A DNA stretch of 64,000 nt from Streptomyces sp. NBC_01471 (GTDB lineage: Bacteria > Actinomycetota > Actinomycetes > Streptomycetales > Streptomycetaceae): contig NZ_CP109450.1 in assembly GCF_041438865.1 (NCBI RefSeq), positions 5,210,501-5,274,500 of the forward strand. The letters are read 5' to 3'. This document shows, in pieces, positions 32,202-41,085 of this stretch; the stretch's first letter is position 1, and every line of letters starts with the position of its first letter. The position numbers and the translations under genes are program-made. A model generated the notes under the pieces. It was not told the DNA's origin and ran no database searches. It saw only the letters and a list, made by a program, of their open reading frames with translations.

Positions 32202-33170
32202 ATGAGCAGCACCGAACAGCCGCGCGGCCCCGTCGATTCCTCCCGCGTCCCCCGGTACGCCGGCCCCGCGACCTTCGCCAGGCTGCCCCGGCTCGACGAG
32301 GTCGGCACCGCCGACGTGGCGGTCGTCGGTGTGCCCTTCGACTCCGGTGTCTCCTACCGGCCCGGCGCCCGCTTCGGCGGCAACGCCATCCGCGAGGCGT
32401 CCCGGCTGCTGCGCCCGTACAACCCGGCGCAGGACGCGTCGCCGTTCGCGCTGGCGCAGGTCGCCGACGCGGGCGACATCGCGGCCAACCCGTTCAACAT
32501 CAACGAGGCCGTCGACACCATCGAGGCCGCCGCCGACGACCTGCTCTCCACCGGCGCCCGGCTGATGACGCTCGGCGGCGACCACACGATCGCGCTGCCG
32601 CTGCTGCGCTCGGTCGCCAAGCAGCACGGCCCGGTCGCACTGCTCCACTTCGACGCGCACCTGGACACCTGGGACACCTACTTCGGAGCCGAGTACACCC
32701 ACGGCACGCCGTTCCGCCGGGCCGTCGAGGAAGGCATCCTCGACACGTCCGCGCTCTCCCACGTCGGCACGCGCGGCCCGCTCTACGGCAAGAAGGACCT
32801 GGACGACGACGCGAAGATGGGCTTCGGCATCGTCTCGTCGGCCGACGTCATGCGGCGTGGGGTCGACGAGATCACCGACCAGCTCCGCCAGCGCATCGGC
32901 AGCCGGCCGCTGTACATCTCCATCGACATCGACGTGCTGGACCCGGCGCACGCGCCCGGCACGGGCACCCCGGAGGCGGGCGGCCTGACCTCCCGTGAAC
33001 TCCTGGAGATCGTCCGCGGCCTCTCCTCCTGCCACCTGGTCTCGGCCGACCTGGTCGAGGTCGCACCGGCGTACGATCACGCCGAGATCACCTCCGTCGC
33101 CGCGTCCCACACGGCGTACGAACTCACCACGATCATGTCGCGCCAGATTGCCGAGGCCCGGGCGAAGTGA
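32202..33170 (+). CDS. Agmatinase-family ureohydrolase (agmatinase or guanidinobutyrase)
   Basis: A 322-residue arginase/agmatinase-fold enzyme that hydrolyses a guanidino compound to urea and an amine. The dinuclear Mn ligands are visible in LGGDHTIALP, HFDAHLDTWD and SIDIDVLDPAHAPGTGTPEAGG. It could be agmatinase (agmatine to putrescine) or, given the next gene, 4-guanidinobutyrase (to 4-aminobutyrate). GAAGAAGGGC lies upstream of the ATG. The stop overlaps the GTG of the ThDP enzyme. Cytoplasmic. I leave the symbol empty because substrate choice cannot be settled from sequence alone. Confidence 0.9.
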   Translation: MSSTEQPRGPVDSSRVPRYAGPATFARLPRLDEVGTADVAVVGVPFDSGVSYRPGARFGGNAIREASRLLRPYNPAQDASPFALAQVADAGDIAANPFNINEAVDTIEAAADDLLSTGARLMTLGGDHTIALPLLRSVAKQHGPVALLHFDAHLDTWDTYFGAEYTHGTPFRRAVEEGILDTSALSHVGTRGPLYGKKDLDDDAKMGFGIVSSADVMRRGVDEITDQLRQRIGSRPLYISIDIDVLDPAHAPGTGTPEAGGLTSRELLEIVRGLSSCHLVSADLVEVAPAYDHAEITSVAASHTAYELTTIMSRQIAEARAK

Positions 33171-34843
33171 CCCACGACCACCACCACGAGACCCCGCGGC
33201 TCACCGCCGAGCAGACCGCGGCCGCGCTGAACCCCCCGGCGGGGCGCAACGGCGGCGACCTCGTCGTCGAAACCCTCCAGGGCCTGGGCGCCACCACCGT
33301 CTTCGGGCTGCCCGGACAGCACGCGCTCGGCATGTTCGACGCGCTGCGCCGCTCCGCGCTCTCGTACGTGGGGCTGCGCGTCGAGAACAACGCGGGCTTC
33401 GCCGCCGACGCGTACGGCCGGATCACCGGCGAGGTGGCCCCGCTGCTGCTCTCCACCGGTCCCGGCGCGCTGACCTCGCTCGCCGCGCTCCAGGAGGCGG
33501 CGGCGGCCAGCGCCCCCGTGCTCGCCGTCTCCAGCCAGGTCCCGACGGCCGGGCTCGGCGGCGGCCGGCACGGCTATCTGCACGAACTCCGCGACCAGAA
33601 GGCGTCGTTCCGCGACATCGTGAAGTCCGTGCACACCGTGCGCACCGCGTCCCAGATCCCCTCCGCCATCGCGGCGGCCTGGGAGTCCGCGCTGACCGCG
33701 CCGCACGGCCCGGTCTGGGTGGAGATCCCGCAGGACGTCCTGCTCGCGGAGACGGCCCTGCCGCCGGTGACCGCGCTGGACGCGACCCCGCGCGAGCTGG
33801 AGCCCCGCCCCGAACTGACCGCGGTGGCAGCCCACTTGCTCTCGCACGCCGAGCGCCCGGTGATCATCGCGGGCGGTGGTGTCGTACGGTCCGACGCGGC
33901 CGGGAAGCTGCTCGCGCTCGCCGAACGCCTGGACGCCCCGGTCGTCTGCACCGTCGGCGGGAAGGGCGCGTTCCCCTGGGAGCACCCGCTCTCGCTCCAG
34001 TCCTGGATGGAGGACCGGCACACCACGGACTTCCTGGAGGCGGCCGATGTCCTGCTGGTCGTCGGCTCCGGACTCGGTGAACTCTCCTCGAACTACCACA
34101 CGTTCAAGCCGCGCGGCCGGGTCGTCCAGATCGAGGCGGACCTCGGCAAGCTGGAGTCCAACCACCCGGCGCTCGGCATCCACGCGGACGCCCGTATCGC
34201 GCTGTCCGCCCTGCTCGAAACGGTGGAGGAGCGCACGGACCCGGGCGCGGCCGACGCCGTACGCACCGTCCTCGCGAAGGTCGGCGAGCGGATCGCCGGC
34301 CAGGACCTGGACCGCGAACAGCAGATCCTGGCCTCGGTCAGGGCCGCGCTGCCGGAGACGTCCCCGAGCTTCTGGGACATGACGATCCTCGCCTACTGGG
34401 CCTGGTCCGCCTGGCCCGGCGCCCTGCACTCCGCCCAGGGCGCGGGCGGCCTCGGCTACGGCTTCCCGGCCGCGCTGGGCGCGGCGGTCGCCGACCCGAC
34501 GACACCGGTCCTCGCGGTGTCGGGCGACGGCGGCGCGATGTACTCGATCGCGGAACTGGCCACGGCCAGGCAGTACGGGCTGCCGGTCACCTGGCTGATC
34601 GTGGACGACGGCGGCTACGGCATCCTGCGCGAGTACATGGAGGACGCCTTCGGCGAGGCCACCGCCACGGAACTCACCCGCCCGGACTTCGTCGCCCTGG
34701 CCGAGTCCTTCGGGGTCCCGGCGCTGCGGACGACCCCGGAGACACTGACCGATGACCTGGCCAGGTCGCTGGCGGAGCCGGGCCCTTCGGTGGTCGTGCT
34801 GCCGGCGGTGCTGAAGATGTTCGCGCCCACGCACCTGGGCTGA
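33167..34843 (+). CDS. ThDP-dependent decarboxylase/carboligase, candidate 2-ketoarginine decarboxylase
   Basis: A 558-residue acetolactate-synthase-fold enzyme. N-terminal pyrimidine-binding domain with the glutamate in RVENNAGFAADAYGR; central FAD-like domain; C-terminal pyrophosphate domain with GDGGAMYSIAELATA and DDGGYGILREYM, where the usual Asn pair is Asp-Asp. It is translationally coupled (GTGA) to the ureohydrolase. AruI of Pseudomonas, a 2-ketoarginine decarboxylase of similar length annotated as acetolactate-synthase-like, works beside the guanidinobutyrase GbuA, which suggests that role here; another 2-oxo acid is possible. Last gene of the operon. Confidence 0.8.
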   Translation: MTHDHHHETPRLTAEQTAAALNPPAGRNGGDLVVETLQGLGATTVFGLPGQHALGMFDALRRSALSYVGLRVENNAGFAADAYGRITGEVAPLLLSTGPGALTSLAALQEAAAASAPVLAVSSQVPTAGLGGGRHGYLHELRDQKASFRDIVKSVHTVRTASQIPSAIAAAWESALTAPHGPVWVEIPQDVLLAETALPPVTALDATPRELEPRPELTAVAAHLLSHAERPVIIAGGGVVRSDAAGKLLALAERLDAPVVCTVGGKGAFPWEHPLSLQSWMEDRHTTDFLEAADVLLVVGSGLGELSSNYHTFKPRGRVVQIEADLGKLESNHPALGIHADARIALSALLETVEERTDPGAADAVRTVLAKVGERIAGQDLDREQQILASVRAALPETSPSFWDMTILAYWAWSAWPGALHSAQGAGGLGYGFPAALGAAVADPTTPVLAVSGDGGAMYSIAELATARQYGLPVTWLIVDDGGYGILREYMEDAFGEATATELTRPDFVALAESFGVPALRTTPETLTDDLARSLAEPGPSVVVLPAVLKMFAPTHLG

Positions 34844-34852
34844 GGCGGACCC

Positions 34853-34912
34853 GGCCCCGCCCGGTCCAGGTGCGGGGCCGCGGTTCAGGCGGCGGTCGTA
34901 CGCGCCCTGAAC
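34853..34912. terminator. Double hairpin after the ThDP-enzyme gene
   Basis: GGCCCCGC (34853-34860) pairs with GCGGGGCC (34872-34879), and GTTCAGG (34883-34889) pairs with CCTGAAC (34906-34912) with further inner pairing. The first is the likely terminator of the symporter operon. The remaining gap to 35108 shows no gene. Confidence 0.6.
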
Positions 34913-35108
34913 GCGACGTTGGACAGCGGGACGAGGCAGGACGACCGCTCCGGTCCTGGGCGGCCCTTCCTCCATCCCGGACCTACGTCCGCAGACCGGC
35001 CCCCTACGTCCTTCGGACCGGCTTCCGCCCCCGATTGTTGCCGCGGGATGAAATCCCCAGGTCGCCGCGTTGGATCCTTCCGGTGGTATGAGACAACGGG
35101 AGGCACCA

Positions 35109-38100
35109 GTGGCGGACGCCGCGCAACAGGACAGCGTGCAGCAGGGCGGTGCGCGGCAGGACCCGGAGCAGGACGGTGCGCGGGAGGCCGCGGCCGGGGA
35201 GGCGCGGCGGCAGGGCTGGGCGAGACGGCTCACCGGGTATGCCTGGCGGTACCGGCGCAATGTGCTGCTGGCCCTCGGGTCGTCGCTCGCCGGGATGGCC
35301 GTCATGGCGCTCGTCCCGCTGGTCACCAAGGTGATCATCGATGACGTCATCGGCAATGGCACCCGCTCCCTCGCCGTCTGGACGGGGCTGCTGATCGGCG
35401 CCGCCGTCGTCGTGTACGTCCTCACCTACGTCAGGCGCTACTACGGCGGGCGCCTCGCCCTCGACGTCCAGCACGACCTCCGTACCGAGATGTACGGGAC
35501 GATCATGAAGCTGGACGGCCGCCGTCAGGACGAGCTGTCCACCGGGCAGGTCATCGGCCGCGCCACCAGCGACCTCCAGCTCATCCAGGGGCTGCTCTTC
35601 ATGCTGCCGATGACCCTCGGCAACGTGCTGCTCTTCCTGATCTCGCTGGGCATCATGGCCTGGCTCTCCCCGCTCCTGACGCTGATCGCCGTGGCCGTGG
35701 CACCTGCCCTGTGGATCATCGCCAAGCGCAGCAGGGCGCGGCTCTTCCCCGCCACCTGGTACGCCCAGGGGCAGGCCGCCGCCGTCGCGGGCGTCGTCGA
35801 CGGAGCCGTCACCGGGGTCCGTGTGGTGAAGGGATTCGGCCAGGAGGACCAGGAGACCGGCAAGCTCCGCACGGTCAGCCGCAGGCTCTTCGCCGGGCGG
35901 CTGCGCACCATCAAGCTGAACTCCCGCTACACGCCCGCGCTCCAGGCCGTCCCCGCGCTCGGGCAGGTCGCGATGCTGGCGCTCGGCGGCTGGCTGGCCA
36001 CCCGGGGCGAGATCACCCTCGGGACGTTCGTCGCCTTCTCGTCCTACCTGGCCCAGCTCGTCGGCCCGGTCCGGATGCTCGCCATGGTGCTCACCGTGGG
36101 CCAGCAGGCCCGCGCGGGCGTCGAACGCGTCCTGGAGCTCATCGACACCGAGCCGTCCATCGCGGACGGCACGAAGACGCTCCCGGCGGACGCCGAGGCC
36201 ACCGTCGAGTTCGACGGTGTCTCCTTCGGGTACACCGAGGACCGGCCCGTGCTCGACGGCTTCTCGCTGACCATCGCGCCGGGCGAGACCGTCGCCGTCG
36301 TCGGCTCGTCCGGCAGCGGCAAGTCCACCGTCTCGCTGCTCCTGCCACGCTTCTACGACGTCTCGCACGGCGCGGTCCTCATCGGAGGCCATGACGTGCG
36401 CGAGCTGACCCTGGAATCGCTGCGGTCCGCCATCGGCCTGGTGCCCGAGGACAGCTTCCTCTTCTCCGACACCGTCCGCGCCAACATCGCCTACGGCTTC
36501 CCCGACGCCACCGACGAGCAGGTCCGCACCGCGGCGCGCGCCGCCCAGGCCGACCGCTTCATCGCCGAGCTGCCCGACGGATACGACACCACCGTCGGCG
36601 AGCACGGCCTCACCCTCTCCGGAGGCCAGCGCCAGCGCGTCGCGCTCGCCCGCGCCATCCTCACCGACCCCAGGCTGCTCCTCCTGGACGACGCCACATC
36701 CGCCGTGGACGCCCGCGTCGAGCACGAGATCCACGAGGCGCTGCGCGGGGTGATGGCGGGCCGGACCACCCTGCTCATCGCGCACCGCCGCTCCACCCTC
36801 AACCTCGCCGACCGCATCGCGGTCATAGAAGGGGGCCGGCTCGCCGACGTCGGTACGCACGCGGAGCTGGAGGAGCGCTCGGCGCTCTACCGGCAGCTGC
36901 TGACCGACCCGGACGAGCTGGGCGGCGTCTCGCCCGGCCACACCGGGCCCGCCGCGGACGAGCCGGAGGACACCTCCGTACGCGCCGAGCTGGACGCCGA
37001 GTTCGACGTCGAGCGGGGCATCACCCCGCCGCTCTGGGTCCGCAACGACAACCCGGCCGCCGCGACCGGCGCCGGACCCGGCGGCGCCGACCGCGACCCC
37101 GCGCCCGGCGGGATGCCCGCGACGCCCGAACTCCTCGCCCAGGTCGCGGCGTTGCCGCCCGCCACGGACACCCCGGACGTGGACGAGGCGCACGCCGTCG
37201 CGGCCGAGACCTCGTACGGGCTGCGCCGGCTGCTGCGCGGCTTCGGGCCCGTCCTGCTCATCAGCCTGTTCCTCGTCGCGGTCGACGCGGGCATGGGACT
37301 GCTCCTGCCCGTGCTGATCCGGCACGGCATCGACCAGGGCGTCACCAGGCTCGCCACCGGCGCGGTGTGGACGGCGGCCGGGCTCGGGCTGGTCACCGTG
37401 GCCGTCCAGTGGCTGGCGCAGACCGGCGAGACCCGGATGACCGGACGCACCGGCGAGCGCGTCCTCTACACGCTGCGTCTGAAGATCTTCGCGCAGCTCC
37501 AGCGGCTCGGCCTCGACTACTACGAGCGCGAGCTGACCGGCCGGATCATGACGCGGATGACCACGGACGTGGACGCGCTCTCCACCTTCCTGCAGACCGG
37601 CCTGGTCACCGCGTTCGTCTCGGTCGTCACCTTCTTCGGCATCCTCGTGGTGCTGTTCGTGCTCGATGTGCAGCTGGCACTGGTCGTCTTCGCGACGCTG
37701 CCGTTCCTGGCCGTCGCCACGTACTTCTTCCGCAAGAAGAGCGTCCAGGCGTACGAGCTGGCGCGCGAGCGGGTCTCCGTCGTCAACGCCGACCTCCAGG
37801 AGTCCGTCTCCGGGCTGCGGATCGTGCAGGCGTTCCGCCGCGAGTCCACCGGCGCGGGCCGCTTCTCGGGCCGCAGCGACCACTACCGGCAGGCGCGGGT
37901 GCGCGGCCAGTGGCTGATCTCGGTCTACTTCCCGTTCGTCCAGCTGCTGTCGTCGGTGGCCGCGGCCTCCGTGCTGATCGTCGGCTCCCACCGGGTCGAG
38001 GCCGGCACCCTCACCACGGGCGCCCTGGTCGCGTACCTCCTGTACATCGACCTGTTCTTCGCCCCCGTGCAGCAGCTCTCCCAGGTCTTCGACGGGTACC

Positions 38101-38951
38101 AGCAGGCCACCGTCTCGCTCAAGCGCATCCAGGAGCTCCTCACCGAGCCCACGTCGACCGAGGCGAGCGCGGTACCGCTGGAGGTCACCTCGCTGCGCGG
38201 CGAGATCGCCTTCGAGGGCGTCTCGTTCGCGTACGGACCGGCCGATGCGGCCGAGACGGCGCTGAGCGGCATCGATCTGCGGATCCCCGCCGGGCAGACG
38301 GTCGCCTTCGTCGGGGAGACCGGCGCGGGCAAGTCCACGCTGGTCAAGCTGGTCGCGCGGTTCTACGACCCGACAGCGGGCCGGGTCACGGCCGACGGTA
38401 CCGATCTGCGGGACATGGACATGACGTCCTACCGGCACCGGCTCGGAGTCGTCCCGCAGGAGGCGTACCTCTTCGCGGGTACGGTCCGCGACGCCATCGC
38501 CTACGGGCGGGCGGACGCCACTGACGCCGAGGTCGAGGCGGCGGCGCGGGCGGTCGGCGCGCACGACATGATCGCGACCCTGGAGGGCGGCTACCTCCAC
38601 GAGGTGGCCGAGCGCGGCCGCAACCTGTCGGCCGGCCAGCGGCAGCTGATCGCGCTGGCCCGCGCCGAGCTGGTCGACCCGGACATCCTGCTGCTCGACG
38701 AGGCGACGGCCGCGCTCGACCTGGCGTCCGAGGCGCAGGTCAACCAGGCCACGGACCGGATCGCCGGGCGGCGGACCACGCTGGTGGTCGCCCACCGGCT
38801 GACCACCGCGGCGCGGGCGGACCGGGTGGTGGTGATGGACCACGGCCGGGTGATCGAGGACGGCACGCACGAGGAGCTGCTCACCCTGGACGGCAGCTAC
38901 GCACGGCTGTGGCGGACCTTCGTGGGGGAGCCGGCGGAAGCGGTCGCGTAG
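35109..38951 (+). CDS. Fused two-module ABC exporter
   Basis: A 1280-residue single-chain exporter with two complete TMD-NBD modules, each about 580 residues, joined by an acidic Pro/Ala-rich linker (about 610-690). NBD1: Walker A GSSGSGKST near 400, signature LSGGQRQR near 503, Walker B LLLLDDATSAVD. NBD2: GETGAGKST near 1069, LSAGQRQL near 1172, ILLLDEATAALD. The catalytic Glu after Walker B is Asp in NBD1, so one of the two ATP sites is non-canonical, as in heterodimeric exporters. GTG start at 35109 follows GGGAGG. Bacterial homologues export drugs or lipids; substrate unknown. Confidence 0.92.
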   Translation: MADAAQQDSVQQGGARQDPEQDGAREAAAGEARRQGWARRLTGYAWRYRRNVLLALGSSLAGMAVMALVPLVTKVIIDDVIGNGTRSLAVWTGLLIGAAVVVYVLTYVRRYYGGRLALDVQHDLRTEMYGTIMKLDGRRQDELSTGQVIGRATSDLQLIQGLLFMLPMTLGNVLLFLISLGIMAWLSPLLTLIAVAVAPALWIIAKRSRARLFPATWYAQGQAAAVAGVVDGAVTGVRVVKGFGQEDQETGKLRTVSRRLFAGRLRTIKLNSRYTPALQAVPALGQVAMLALGGWLATRGEITLGTFVAFSSYLAQLVGPVRMLAMVLTVGQQARAGVERVLELIDTEPSIADGTKTLPADAEATVEFDGVSFGYTEDRPVLDGFSLTIAPGETVAVVGSSGSGKSTVSLLLPRFYDVSHGAVLIGGHDVRELTLESLRSAIGLVPEDSFLFSDTVRANIAYGFPDATDEQVRTAARAAQADRFIAELPDGYDTTVGEHGLTLSGGQRQRVALARAILTDPRLLLLDDATSAVDARVEHEIHEALRGVMAGRTTLLIAHRRSTLNLADRIAVIEGGRLADVGTHAELEERSALYRQLLTDPDELGGVSPGHTGPAADEPEDTSVRAELDAEFDVERGITPPLWVRNDNPAAATGAGPGGADRDPAPGGMPATPELLAQVAALPPATDTPDVDEAHAVAAETSYGLRRLLRGFGPVLLISLFLVAVDAGMGLLLPVLIRHGIDQGVTRLATGAVWTAAGLGLVTVAVQWLAQTGETRMTGRTGERVLYTLRLKIFAQLQRLGLDYYERELTGRIMTRMTTDVDALSTFLQTGLVTAFVSVVTFFGILVVLFVLDVQLALVVFATLPFLAVATYFFRKKSVQAYELARERVSVVNADLQESVSGLRIVQAFRRESTGAGRFSGRSDHYRQARVRGQWLISVYFPFVQLLSSVAAASVLIVGSHRVEAGTLTTGALVAYLLYIDLFFAPVQQLSQVFDGYQQATVSLKRIQELLTEPTSTEASAVPLEVTSLRGEIAFEGVSFAYGPADAAETALSGIDLRIPAGQTVAFVGETGAGKSTLVKLVARFYDPTAGRVTADGTDLRDMDMTSYRHRLGVVPQEAYLFAGTVRDAIAYGRADATDAEVEAAARAVGAHDMIATLEGGYLHEVAERGRNLSAGQRQLIALARAELVDPDILLLDEATAALDLASEAQVNQATDRIAGRRTTLVVAHRLTTAARADRVVVMDHGRVIEDGTHEELLTLDGSYARLWRTFVGEPAEAVA

Positions 38952-39129
38952 CAGGGGCCCACCGGGCCGGTGCGAAGGGGACCTCATGAGATCACTGTGA
39001 GTACGGGATGAGAGCGTTACCGGGGGCACACGTCTGCCGTCGGGCAACTTTTTCTCCCGTTCGGCCCTCTTCTCTACCGGGATGTGCAGCCCCGACAGCG
39101 CACACACCGGAAGCGGGAGCTGAGATACG

Positions 39130-40287
39130 GTGCCGACGATCAGCCAGCGGATGCACTTGGTGCTGCTCACCGTCTGGACGGTGCTGTGGTTCGCCGTGGT
39201 GGAGCCGCACGGCGGCTTCTCCTGGCACTATCTGCACACCGGCGGCGAGCTGATCTACCAGGGCGGCGGCGGCACCGGCGGCCTCAACCTCTACGCCCAC
39301 CACCCCGAGCTCCAGATGGGGCCGGTGAGCTTCCTCGTCGCCGGGCTGTTCAACCCGTTCCCCGAGGCCACCGGACAGTTCCTCGCCGCCGCGCTGATGT
39401 CCCTGCTCGGCCTGGTCATCGTCGTGCTGGCCGGGCGCAGCGCCGCGCACCATCTGCTCGGCACCGGCACCAACCACCAGCGGCTGCGCCAGCGGGTGCT
39501 GATCGCCGGGCTCGCCTTCATCCCCATGTGGATCGAGGTCGCGGTCCGCTTCGGACACCTGGACGACGTGCTCGCGCTGTTCTTCACCGCGCTCGCGGTC
39601 CGGGCCGTCACCCGGGGCAACCCTGCCGCCACCGGCGCGTTTCTCGCCCTCGCGATGGACTCCAAACCGACCGCGCTGGCCTTCCTCCCGCTGCTGCTGG
39701 CCCTTCCCCGGCGGCACTGGCTGCGGGCCGCCCTGTGGTGCGCGGGGCTGCTGGCGGTCGCCTGGCTGCCGTTCTTCGTCGGCGACCCGCAGTCCTTCGC
39801 CGCGGCCAAGTTCGCCATCCCCAACCATCCGGCGTCCGCTCTGCGCTGGCTCGGGGTCGGCGACCCGGAGACTCCCGGCTGGGACCGCCCCGCGCAGGCC
39901 GCGCTCGGCCTGGTGCTCGGCACGGTGGCGGTCTGGCGGGGCCGCTGGCCCGCGGTGGTCCTGCTCGGTGCCAACGCCCGCATCGTGCTCGACCCGAGCG
40001 TCTACACGTACTACACGGCGTCGGTGCTGCTCGGCACGCTGCTGTGGGACGTCATCGGACAGCGCCGGCTGGTGCCGTGGTGGAGCTGGCTGGCACTGCT
40101 GACGCTGTACGGCAGTGTCTTCGTCGTCCCGGACGACGCGGCGCGCGGCCTGCTGCGGCTGGCGTTCGTGGCGCTGTCCACGGCGTACGTGCTGCTGTGG
40201 CCGGTCCGCGAGCGGGGCGGCCGGGGCGGAGTCCGCGGCCGGCGCCGCGCCCGCGCCGGGGCTCCGCTGGTGGACTCGGGCCCGTAG
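39130..40287 (+). CDS. Multi-pass membrane glycosyltransferase-like protein (GT87/GT-C type)
   Basis: A 385-residue protein with about nine membrane segments. The loop VRFGHLDDVLALFFTALAVRA after the third segment, with the acidic Asp-Asp pair, and the following AMDSKPTALAFLPLLLAL resemble polyprenol-phosphate-dependent GT-C mannosyltransferases of actinobacteria. The C-terminus is a cytoplasmic Arg/Gly-rich tail. The start is GTG at 39130; GGAGC lies upstream. It stands alone after the exporter gene. Donor and acceptor are unknown; a role in cell-wall glycan assembly is inferred from family only. Confidence 0.7.
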   Translation: MPTISQRMHLVLLTVWTVLWFAVVEPHGGFSWHYLHTGGELIYQGGGGTGGLNLYAHHPELQMGPVSFLVAGLFNPFPEATGQFLAAALMSLLGLVIVVLAGRSAAHHLLGTGTNHQRLRQRVLIAGLAFIPMWIEVAVRFGHLDDVLALFFTALAVRAVTRGNPAATGAFLALAMDSKPTALAFLPLLLALPRRHWLRAALWCAGLLAVAWLPFFVGDPQSFAAAKFAIPNHPASALRWLGVGDPETPGWDRPAQAALGLVLGTVAVWRGRWPAVVLLGANARIVLDPSVYTYYTASVLLGTLLWDVIGQRRLVPWWSWLALLTLYGSVFVVPDDAARGLLRLAFVALSTAYVLLWPVRERGGRGGVRGRRRARAGAPLVDSGP

Positions 40288-40528
40288 GCGCGCTGCTGCC
40301 CGGAGGGCCCGTTCCGCGCCCCTCGGTGACCGTCCGCACGGTTCCTCCCCTGGACCATGGGACCCCGGCCACGAGCCTGGACCACGGGCCCCTGACCACC
40401 GCCCCGGACCACAGGCGGTGGCACGGATTACGCCGAACCTGTCACCATCTGTCCGCTTCTGCGGTGCAACCAGCGGACTGCCCCATGCGTCCGTACACAC
40501 ATACGCCCGCACGGCCGAAGGGGAAGAA

Positions 40529-40987
40529 GTGTTCGAGTTGCGGCGAAAGCCGGAGTCCGGGCCGGGGCTCACGCCGGTGGTCACACCCGTGCGCGGATCC
40601 GCCCGTGGCGCGGGGGCCGCCCGCTGGGCCGCAGGTCTCACGGCGGTGGCCGCGGTGGCGCTCGCCCTGGTGGGGCCGGGTGCCCACCCGGCGAGCGCCG
40701 CGTCCGGGTGCCCCGGCCACCAGGTCAGGGCCGTGGGCTTCGCCACCGGTCAGCTGCGGGTCTACCGGAGCGGCCAGTACGTCTGCGCCGTCACCCTCGC
40801 CAGGAAGCCGGGCGCCAGGAGGCAGATGTCCGTCGAGCTCCAGGCGCGCGGGGCCAGGCCGGTCGCCGACAAGGGGCGTTTCACCCGTCTGGCGGGGCCG
40901 GTGAAGGTCCGTGCGTCGCACCGCTGTGTCCGGGCCGTGGGCGCGGTCTCCGGCAGGAAAGGGGACTCCGGCTGGTTCCTGTGCTGA
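40529..40987 (+). CDS. Small secreted four-cysteine protein
   Basis: A 152-residue protein. The first ~60 residues include Arg-rich residues, a hydrophobic helix (WAAGLTAVAAVALALVGPG) and a cleavage-like HPASAAS, so the mature part is about 90 residues. That part has four Cys (GCPGHQ, YVCAV, HRCVR and the C-terminal Cys), likely two disulfides, and is basic. No family recognised. A GTG start at 40529 follows AAGGGGAAGAA. It lies upstream of the secreted S37 peptidase, but a link is not shown. The gap 40288-40528 before it holds no gene that I can see. Confidence 0.55.
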   Translation: MFELRRKPESGPGLTPVVTPVRGSARGAGAARWAAGLTAVAAVALALVGPGAHPASAASGCPGHQVRAVGFATGQLRVYRSGQYVCAVTLARKPGARRQMSVELQARGARPVADKGRFTRLAGPVKVRASHRCVRAVGAVSGRKGDSGWFLC

Positions 40988-41085
40988 GCGGATGATCTCC
41001 CCCGATGGTCAACTGGGTCTGGCGTGCCTGGTGTTACCCCGGCTAGGTTCGCGGCTACTCGTTGTGATCCCCAGGGGAGGGCTGA

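Noticed and set aside
35004..39170. A 1388-residue open frame on the minus strand opposite the ABC exporter
   Set aside because: It is a GC-rich shadow: Asp/Arg/Gly/Val-rich low-complexity protein with no motifs, while the plus strand carries a textbook double ABC exporter.
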